A stretch of 64,000 nucleotides of DNA from Kitasatospora albolonga (GTDB lineage Bacteria; Actinomycetota; Actinomycetes; Streptomycetales; Streptomycetaceae): positions 1,048,001 to 1,112,000 of the forward strand of contig CP020563.1 in assembly GCA_002082585.1 (NCBI GenBank), written 5' to 3'. Under the pieces are notes generated by a model, which had not been told where the DNA came from, searched no databases, and saw only the letters and a list, made by a program, of their open reading frames with translations. The position numbers were made by a program, and so were the translations under genes. Below are positions 59,091 to 64,000 of the stretch, piece after piece. Each line of letters opens with the position of its first letter. Positions within the stretch are counted from its first letter, which is position 1.

Positions 59091-59127
59091 ACCGGACCCG
59101 CAGACGGCGTGCGCCTGCGGGTCCGGT
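59091..59127 (-). terminator. Terminator after rplT
   Basis: A perfect 13-bp stem (59091-59103 with 59115-59127) with an 11-nt loop lies 28 nt past the rplT stop at 59155, ending the infC-rpmI-rplT operon. Confidence 0.85.
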
Positions 59128-59154
59128 TCACATACCTGGAAGGTGGGGCCTGGA

Positions 59155-59538
59155 TCAGGCGGCCTTCGGGGCGTTGACGTCGCTCGGGAGGGCCTTCTGA
59201 GCGACCTCGACGAGAGCGGCGAACGCGTTGGCGTCGTTGACCGCGAGCTCGGCCAGGATCTTGCGGTCCACCTCGATGTTGGCGGCCTTCAGACCCTGGA
59301 TGAGGCGGTTGTACGTCATGCCGTTCTGGCGGGCAGCGGCGTTGATGCGCTGGATCCACAGCTGACGGAAGTCGCCCTTGCGCTTCTTGCGGTCGTTGTA
59401 GTTGTAGACCAGGGAGTGGGTGACCTGCTCCTTGGCCTTGCGGTACAGGCGCGAGCGCTGCCCGCGGTAGCCCTTGGCCGCCTCGAGGATTGCCCGGCGC
59501 TTCTTGTGGGCGTTGACTGCCCGCTTGACGCGTGCCAC
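59155..59538 (-). CDS. rplT: 50S ribosomal protein L20
   Basis: 127 residues from GTG 59538, with AAGGAG 7 nt upstream. The protein starts [24 protein letters not shown] and has the full basic L20 sequence through [36 protein letters not shown] segments. It binds domain II of 23S rRNA early in 50S assembly. In other bacteria L20 represses its own operon. It follows rpmI after 108 nt that contain a hairpin (59618-59640). The C terminus is slightly extended compared with E. coli, as is normal in actinomycetes. Confidence 0.99.
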   Translation of the reverse strand: MARVKRAVNAHKKRRAILEAAKGYRGQRSRLYRKAKEQVTHSLVYNYNDRKKRKGDFRQLWIQRINAAARQNGMTYNRLIQGLKAANIEVDRKILAELAVNDANAFAALVEVAQKALPSDVNAPKAA

Positions 59539-59617
59539 TTGTTAACTCCTTGTAGCGGGGCCGTGGGTGTCTTCACACGGCCCGGAAACGAATTGGTCCC
59601 GGTGTGATCGAGGTCGT

Positions 59618-59640
59618 GCCCCCGGAGAAGGTCCGGGGGC
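59618..59640 (-). terminator. Hairpin between rpmI and rplT
   Basis: A 9-bp perfect stem (59618-59626 with 59632-59640) with a 5-nt loop lies 7 nt past the rpmI stop. It may attenuate, process or stabilise the message; no T run follows on the minus strand. Confidence 0.55.
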
Positions 59641-59646
59641 CGAGCC

Positions 59647-59841
59647 TCACTTGCCGAGAAGCTTCTTGATCTTCTTGGCGTCGGCCGGAGCCACGACGAC
59701 CGTGCCGGTCAGCGAGCGGGTCTTCTTGGACGACTTGTGCTCGAGCAGGTGGCGCTTGCCGGCCCTCTCGCGGAGCACCTTGCCGGAGCCGGTGATCTTG
59801 AAGCGCTTGCTGGCACCGCTGTGCGTCTTGTTCTTCGGCAT
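59647..59841 (-). CDS. rpmI: 50S ribosomal protein L35
   Basis: 64 residues from ATG 59841, with GAGGAG upstream. The sequence [20 protein letters not shown] and the SKKTRSLTG and KKIKKLLGK ends match L35 in full. It is the second gene of the infC-rpmI-rplT operon. A hairpin lies between it and rplT. Confidence 0.99.
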   Translation of the reverse strand: MPKNKTHSGASKRFKITGSGKVLRERAGKRHLLEHKSSKKTRSLTGTVVVAPADAKKIKKLLGK

Positions 59842-59962
59842 CGCGCCGTTCTCTCCTCGTCAGTGGCGCCCCTCGCGGTGCGGGGCACCGGACTGCAGGG
59901 GCGTCAGATCTCTATGGGGTTCCGGGGGGACCCGGGGGCGCCTGGATGGCGGCCCCCGAAGG

Positions 59963-60622
59963 TCACGCCTCGGAAGGTGTGTCGGCCGGAGCCTCGGCCG
60001 CCGCTGCCGGGGCATCGGCGGAGTCACCCTGGGACGCGGCGTCGGTCGAGCCCTGACGCCCCGCCTTGCGGGCGGCCTGGGCCTCGCGGGCCTCGGCCAT
60101 GGCTTCGGTCTTCTTCTTGTGCGGGCCCAGAACCATGATCATGTTCCGGCCGTCCTGCTTCGGGTTGGACTCGATGAAGCCCAGGTCCTCCACGTCCGAA
60201 GCGAGACGCTGGAGCAGTCGGAAGCCCAGCTCGGGGCGGGACTGCTCACGACCACGGAACATGATCGTGATCTTGACCTTGTCGCCCTGCTTGAGGAACC
60301 GGACGACGTGACCCTTCTTGGTGTCATAGTCGTGCGGGTCGATCTTCGGCCGGAGCTTCATCTCCTTGATGACCGTGTGCGCCTGGTTCTTGCGCGCCTC
60401 ACGGGCCTTCATGGCCGACTCGTACTTGAACTTCCCGTAGTCCATGAGCTTGCACACGGGCGGACGGGCTGTCGCCGCCACCTCGACCAGGTCGAGGTCG
60501 TACTCCTGTGCGAGTTCCAGGGCCTTGGCAAGCGGAACAATCCCGACCTGCTCGCCGCTGGGACCGACAAGTCGGACCTCGGGAACGCGAATCCGGTCGT
60601 TGATGCGGGGCTCGGCGCTGAT
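59963..60622 (-). CDS. infC: Translation initiation factor IF-3 with an ATC start codon
   Basis: 219 residues. The start is ATC at 60622, 4 nt after AGGAGG, giving [20 protein letters not shown], the usual IF-3 N terminus. An in-frame ATG at 60739 would add 39 residues unlike IF-3 and is rejected. The N domain (about 1-75), the linker and C domain ([22 protein letters not shown] and an [13 protein letters not shown] region) are complete, followed by an Ala/Asp-rich tail of about 40 residues. IF-3 keeps the 30S subunit free and checks start codons; it rejects unusual starts such as ATC, so it represses its own synthesis. A long leader contains an attenuator-like hairpin (60705-60735). Confidence 0.97.
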   Translation of the reverse strand: MSAEPRINDRIRVPEVRLVGPSGEQVGIVPLAKALELAQEYDLDLVEVAATARPPVCKLMDYGKFKYESAMKAREARKNQAHTVIKEMKLRPKIDPHDYDTKKGHVVRFLKQGDKVKITIMFRGREQSRPELGFRLLQRLASDVEDLGFIESNPKQDGRNMIMVLGPHKKKTEAMAEAREAQAARKAGRQGSTDAASQGDSADAPAAAAEAPADTPSEA

Positions 60623-60925
60623 GGATCCTCCTCGGTAGCACCACGCGACCGCCTGGCGGACAGCCGCGTTACGTGGATAACGTCGACCACCGCACCGGAA
60701 CGGCAAAAAGCCCCGGACGGGACACAGGCGGGGCTCCATGAACTACCGGAACACCGCCACGGTCAACCGCGGGGCGCATCGAACGGCTCCATCGTCCGTA
60801 CGGAACGATGGGGACCGTCTGACCGGTGACCCGCCGTCCGCGAGGACGGTCAGGTGGGAGATCGGAGCCTCCACTTGTGGGCCGAGCACATAGGTGTCCG
60901 GCCGGTCGTTACACAAGGTTAGCAT
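60623..60925 (-). promoter_or_regulatory. infC leader region
   Basis: About 300 nt lie upstream of infC before the DUF1844 gene. A weak candidate promoter on the minus strand is TTGTGT (60916-60911) and TATGTG (60892-60887), 18 nt apart, giving a leader of about 260 nt. An open frame from ATG 60739 runs through to infC and spans the hairpin. Confidence 0.4.
60705..60735 (-). terminator. Attenuator-like hairpin with T5 in the infC leader
   Basis: AGCCCCG and CGGGGCT arms (60729-60735 and 60709-60715 read on the minus strand) enclose a 13-nt loop and are followed directly by TTTTT. This is a rare classical intrinsic terminator in this GC-rich window, 83 nt before the infC start codon, and fits transcription attenuation. 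Confidence 0.72.
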
Positions 60926-61014
60926 CCCGCTCGCCGGTGCACCAATCCTCCGTCACCCGCCCCCTACGGGCTCCCGGCGACGGGGCGGCCCGGGCCTGGC
61001 CTTATCGTGTGGGC

Positions 61015-61377
61015 ATGAGCGACGCGACCCCCAGCAGTGAGAACCCCGGCTTCGACGACATGGCCCGCGACATCGCGGAGGTCCCCGCCGTCGAGGTCAT
61101 CGTGACGGTCGCCGTCAACCTGATGAGCGCCGCCGCGGTGAAGCTCGGCCTGACCGAGGAGGGCGAGGCCCACAAGGACCTCGACGAGGCCCGCAAGCTG
61201 GTCCACGCCCTGGCCGGACTGCTGGACGCGAGCACCACGGAGATCAGCACCTTCCACGCCTCCCCGCTGCGCGACGGCCTGAAGTCCCTCCAGCTCGCCT
61301 TCCGCGAGGCGTCGCTGGTACCGGACGAGCCCGGCCAGGGCCCCGGCGAGAAGTACACGGGTCCGGTCTACGGCTAG
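61015..61377 (+). CDS. DUF1844 family protein
   Basis: 120 residues from ATG 61015. TATCGT (61003-61008) lies 6 nt upstream with no ribosome site, so the mRNA is probably leaderless. The protein includes EVIVTVAVNLMSAAAVKLGLTEEGEAHKDLDEARKLVHALAGLLD, the DUF1844 core of two amphipathic helices, then a short Pro/Gly tail. Its role is unknown. It is divergent from infC, an arrangement that I recall is conserved in Streptomyces. It converges on the SseB gene with a terminator between. Confidence 0.9.
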   Translation: MSDATPSSENPGFDDMARDIAEVPAVEVIVTVAVNLMSAAAVKLGLTEEGEAHKDLDEARKLVHALAGLLDASTTEISTFHASPLRDGLKSLQLAFREASLVPDEPGQGPGEKYTGPVYG

Positions 61378-61401
61378 GTCTCCGACCGTACGTACATGGC
61401 A

Positions 61402-61441
61402 TGAGCCCGCCGCCCCTGCGTCTGCCGGGGCGGCGGGCTCA
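61402..61441. terminator. Bidirectional terminator between DUF1844 and SseB genes
   Basis: A perfect 15-bp stem (61402-61416 with 61427-61441) with a 10-nt loop lies between the convergent stops at 61377 and 61465. Confidence 0.9.
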
Positions 61442-61464
61442 CACGTGTACCTGCACCCGCGGCC

Positions 61465-62193
61465 TCAGCGGCTGAACAGCGGCTCCCCCGGCGCACCGGC
61501 TCCGGCCGGCAGCAGGGCCAGGTCCAGTCCGCCGACGAGCCGGGCCCGGAGCGCCTCGCTGCCGGAGAGCGCCTCGGCGACCCGGCGGGCCGCCTCGGCG
61601 GGAACAGCGTCCGGGGCGAGCACGAGGGCGAGGGTGCCGTCCGCGCGGCCCGGGCCGAGGTGGGCGCGGAGCACGGCGGGCTCGGCGGCGACGACCTCCC
61701 GTACGGCATCGAGCACCACCGGGTCCTGGAGCGGGTCGGTGCTGGTGCGGTTCTCGGCGAGGGCCAGCAGCGCCTGACCGCTCAGCTCGAAGGCGACGGG
61801 CCCGGCGAGGTCCAGCACCACGGTGTCGGCCTTCTCGTGCGCGGCGGCCTGGAGGGCCTGGTGCAGCGGTACGGCGACGGGGCGGGCCTCGGGGTCCCAG
61901 CGGGCCAGCGAGTCGGTCGAGGTGAAGGCGGGCAGCGCGCGCCGGTCGCCCGCCTGAAGGGTGGGGACGGCCATGTCGCTGGTCTTCTCGCGCCGCAGCC
62001 CCTTCTCGTCCTCCTCCACCTCACCGAGGACGGCGACGACAGGGACCAGGAGCCGGGCGTCGCGGAGCGCCGCGAGGACCGGGCCGACGGCGCTCCGGTC
62101 CCGCGACCAGGCGTCGAGCGCGCTGGTCAGGGCGGGGGAGGCCGAGCCGTCGTCGTCGGAGAAACCGGAGTCCGGGATGTTCTTGAGGGCCAC
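61465..62193 (-). CDS. SseB-family protein
   Basis: 242 residues from GTG 62193. A TACGCT hexamer (62205-62200) lies 6 nt upstream and no ribosome site is visible, so it is a leaderless candidate. The protein begins MALKNIPDSGFSDDDG and contains the SseB N-terminal fold (ARLLVPVVAVLGEVEEDEKGLRREKTSDMAVPTLQAGDRRALPAFTS and LARWDPEARPVAVPLHQALQAA segments) and a C-terminal domain. Its function is unknown; related proteins are associated with stress or secretion. Highly conserved in Streptomyces. Confidence 0.9.
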   Translation of the reverse strand: MALKNIPDSGFSDDDGSASPALTSALDAWSRDRSAVGPVLAALRDARLLVPVVAVLGEVEEDEKGLRREKTSDMAVPTLQAGDRRALPAFTSTDSLARWDPEARPVAVPLHQALQAAAHEKADTVVLDLAGPVAFELSGQALLALAENRTSTDPLQDPVVLDAVREVVAAEPAVLRAHLGPGRADGTLALVLAPDAVPAEAARRVAEALSGSEALRARLVGGLDLALLPAGAGAPGEPLFSR

Positions 62194-62242
62194 GGGACGA
62201 GCGTAGTGCCTGGGGGCCGGTGCCCCGGCCGCAGGGCGGGGC

Positions 62243-62860
62243 TCAGGCGCGACGCCCCGGCGCGGCCCCTCGCCCGGCCGCGGCGAGAAGGGCGCGCGCC
62301 TCTTCGCGGGCGCGTGCGAAGGGATCGGGGAAGACGTTCAGACCGTGGGCGACCAGCGCGCCCTCGTGGAGCAGCATGAGCGTCCGGGCCAGGCGGTCGG
62401 CGCCGTCGGGCGCGGCCTCCTCGGCGAGCCGGGTGAACAGGGCCAGCATCCACTGCTTCTGTCCGGTGATGATCGCGTGGGCCGGGTGGGCCGGGTCGCT
62501 GATCTCGGCGTGGGCGTTGACCATGCTGCACCCCTTGGGGCCGTTCTCCGACGACCACGCCCGCGAGGCGTCGAAGACGGCCAGGACGCGCTCCGCCGGA
62601 CCCGGCCCGGCGGCGTCGAGGCGCTCGGCGAGAAAGGCCCGCCAGCGCTCGTCGCGGTGGGCGAGGTACTCCACGACGATCTGCTCCTTGGAGCCGAACC
62701 GGTCGTAGAGGGTCTTCTTGGTGACCCCGGCCTCGGCGGCGATCAGATCCACCCCGACCGCGTGGATGCCGCGCTCGTAGAACAGCCTCTCGGCCGCCGC
62801 CAGAGCGCGTCGCGCGGCAGGCGTCATCGTGATCCGTCGCGTCTTCTCCGTACTGCCCAT
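62243..62860 (-). CDS. TetR-family repressor of the divergent EamA gene
   Basis: 205 residues from ATG 62860. The N-terminal HTH (RRALAAAERLFYERGIHAVGVDLIAAEAGVTKKTLYDRFGSKEQIV) is a classic TetR domain, followed by a helical ligand-binding domain with a TetR-like C terminus. Two dyad operators lie in the 66-nt gap to the divergent transporter start, so it probably represses both itself and the EamA gene and is released by the transporter's substrate or another ligand. This is a typical exporter-control pair and is not tied to the NRPS/PKS cluster by position. Confidence 0.95.
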   Translation of the reverse strand: MGSTEKTRRITMTPAARRALAAAERLFYERGIHAVGVDLIAAEAGVTKKTLYDRFGSKEQIVVEYLAHRDERWRAFLAERLDAAGPGPAERVLAVFDASRAWSSENGPKGCSMVNAHAEISDPAHPAHAIITGQKQWMLALFTRLAEEAAPDGADRLARTLMLLHEGALVAHGLNVFPDPFARAREEARALLAAAGRGAAPGRRA

Positions 62861-62869
62861 GAAGGCGAG

Positions 62870-62915
62870 TATACCGATCTGTATAGTCGAGAGCGGGTAT
62901 ACCGATCTGTTTACC
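62870..62915. promoter_or_regulatory. Two TetR operators in the TetR/EamA intergenic gap
   Basis: TATAC-N6-GTATA (62870-62885) and GGTATAC-like 20-nt imperfect dyad (62896-62915) both share a core TACCGATCTGT and are about 28 bp apart centre to centre. They overlap the expected promoters of both divergent genes. Confidence 0.85.
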
Positions 62916-62926
62916 GGAGGTGCGGC

Positions 62927-63925
62927 GTGAACGTCCTTCTCTCGGCCGCCTTCGTGCTGTGCTGGAGCTCCGGGTTCATCGGGGCCAAGCTCGGTGCGGG
63001 CAGCGCGTCCGCCGTCACGGTCCTGATGTGGCGGTTCCTGCCGCTGACCGTGGTCCTGATCGCCGTCGCGGTGACCGTCACACGGGCGTCCTGGCGGGGC
63101 CTTTCGGCCCGGGACGTGGGGCGGCAGGCCGTGATCGGCGCGCTGTCGCAGAGCGGCTATCTGCTCACCGTCTACTACGCGATCCAGCTCGGCGTCTCCA
63201 CCGGCACCACGGCTCTGATCGACGGGGTCCAGCCCCTGGTGGCCGGGGCGCTCGCCGGGCCCCTGCTCCATCAGTTCGTCTCGCGGAGGCAGTGGCTGGG
63301 CCTGGGCCTGGGGGCGGCCGGTGTGGCCGTGGTGACCCTGGCCGACGCCTCGGCCGGCCCCGGGGTCGCCCGGTGGGCCTACGCGGTGCCGTTCGTCGGG
63401 ATGCTGGCGCTGGTGGCGGCCACGTTCCTCGAGGGCCGCTCCCCTGCGCGGGTCGCGCCCTCGGTGTCGCTGACCGTCCACTGCGCCACCAGCACCGTCG
63501 TCTTCACGGCGCTCGCCGTGGGTACGGGAGCCGCGCGGCCGCCCGCCGAGGCGTCGTTCTGGGTCGCGATCGGCTGGCTGGTCGCGCTGTCCACCTTCGG
63601 CGGGTACGGGCTGTACTGGCTGATCCTGAGGCGCTCCGGAGTCACCGCGGTCAATACGCTCATGTTTCTCATGGCCCCGGTCACGGCGGTGTGGGGAGCG
63701 CTGATGTTCGATGAACCGTTCGGCCCCCGGACCGCGCTCGGCCTGGCCCTGGGCCTGGCCGCCGTCGTCATCGTGCGGCGCGGTGACCGGTCGTCCGGCG
63801 GCGGGCGCGACCGGCCGTGCGGTCCGGTCAGCGTCGGCCGGGGGCGTTCCGGCCCCGCCACAGGACGACGGCCGCCGCCAGCAGGGCCGCGCCGAGGCCG
63901 CCCGCCAGCGGGGCGGCCCAGTTGA
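62927..63925 (+). CDS. EamA-family transporter
   Basis: 332 residues from GTG 62927, with GGAGG 6 nt upstream. About ten hydrophobic helices run from residue 3 to about 285, in the two-repeat EamA/DMT pattern (FVLCWSSGFIGAKLG near the start, TGTTALIDGVQPLVAG later). The last 45 residues are an Arg/Gly/Pro tail of low complexity. It is an exporter of a small molecule, controlled by the divergent TetR repressor. Its 3' end overlaps the minus-strand gene at the right edge by about 98 nt, so the C-terminal tail may be spurious or the overlap is real and convergent. Confidence 0.92.
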   Translation: MNVLLSAAFVLCWSSGFIGAKLGAGSASAVTVLMWRFLPLTVVLIAVAVTVTRASWRGLSARDVGRQAVIGALSQSGYLLTVYYAIQLGVSTGTTALIDGVQPLVAGALAGPLLHQFVSRRQWLGLGLGAAGVAVVTLADASAGPGVARWAYAVPFVGMLALVAATFLEGRSPARVAPSVSLTVHCATSTVVFTALAVGTGAARPPAEASFWVAIGWLVALSTFGGYGLYWLILRRSGVTAVNTLMFLMAPVTAVWGALMFDEPFGPRTALGLALGLAAVVIVRRGDRSSGGGRDRPCGPVSVGRGRSGPATGRRPPPAGPRRGRPPAGRPS

Positions 63926-64000
63926 CCGCATCGTCCTCGGCGGGCGGCGGGGTGGGGCCCGGGCCGAAGTACTTCTTGCGGTGGCCCGCCGTGGCCGCCT
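63828..64000 (-). CDS. C terminus of a membrane-anchored protein (partial, cut by right edge)
   Basis: 57 residues are visible, ending at TGA 63828. The sequence includes HRKKYFGPGPTPPPAEDDAV, a membrane helix of about 20 residues (PLAGGLGAALLAAAVVLW) and a short basic tail, RGRNAPGRR. This is a typical C-terminal single-span anchor of an actinomycete exported protein. The rest lies beyond the window, so the family cannot be told. It overlaps the end of the EamA gene on the other strand. Confidence 0.6.
   Translation of the reverse strand, partial: AATAGHRKKYFGPGPTPPPAEDDAVNWAAPLAGGLGAALLAAAVVLWRGRNAPGRR

Noticed and set aside
60623-60739. ATG 60739 as the infC start
   Set aside because: It would add 39 residues not seen in IF-3 and include an attenuator-like hairpin; the ATC at 60622 follows AGGAGG.

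Overview
The window is very GC-rich actinomycete DNA, almost certainly Streptomyces. Supporting signs are the infC-rpmI-rplT and pheS-pheT loci, an NsdA-like regulator, a MocR regulator, many GTG starts, and rare TTA codons of the kind read by the bldA tRNA. I recognise no tRNA, rRNA, IS element or CRISPR array.

Positions 1-39.8 kb hold a hybrid nonribosomal peptide/polyketide cluster in four blocks. (i) A minus-strand operon (7045 to 629) has four genes joined by 4-nt start/stop overlaps: a Rossmann-fold oxidoreductase, an A-T didomain NRPS, an AT-less ketosynthase whose second catalytic His is Asn, and a DUF6002-type protein that looks like a fold-type II PLP enzyme. (ii) A plus-strand operon (7307 to 19071) encodes a LanB-like protein, an A-T-C-T NRPS and a KS-AT-KR-DH-ACP polyketide synthase. 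(iii) A minus-strand operon (37236 to 19137) encodes a 5110-residue NRPS (C-A-T, C-A-T-E, C-A-T, C-A-T-TE), an MbtH protein and a second LanB-like protein. (iv) A divergent radical SAM gene lies at 37742-39826. A DUF6193-like gene is cut by the left edge.

The most unusual feature is the pair of LanB-like proteins inside an assembly-line cluster. Each is about the size of the tRNA-dependent glutamylation domain alone. I find no elimination domain, precursor peptide or cyclase. They may act on a carrier-bound or small-molecule substrate using aminoacyl-tRNA, as PEARL enzymes do, or form a dehydration system for a nonribosomal peptide. An inferred route is: amino acid(s) loaded by A-T and A-T-C-T, one malonate extension processed to an enoyl unit, four further amino acids (the second epimerised), then release by the TE. 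The PLP-like enzyme and oxidoreductase could supply an unusual amino acid. At least two biosynthetic genes carry a TTA codon, so bldA control is likely.

From 40 kb on the content is mostly conserved chromosomal genes: a GT-C type membrane glycosyltransferase, a LysR-substrate-domain protein paired with DUF5997, a PH-like membrane protein, a cyclophilin, a histidine-phosphatase-fold protein lacking its histidines, a MocR/EamA pair whose start codons overlap head to head, DUF1918, a Tat-exported GHL10-type hydrolase, 3-hydroxybutyryl-CoA dehydrogenase, a Nudix protein, an NsdA-like regulator, pheT/pheS, an orphan PAS histidine kinase, a SpoU methyltransferase, rplT/rpmI/infC (ATC start, with an attenuator), DUF1844, SseB, a TetR/EamA pair with two operators, and a cut membrane-protein gene at the right edge.
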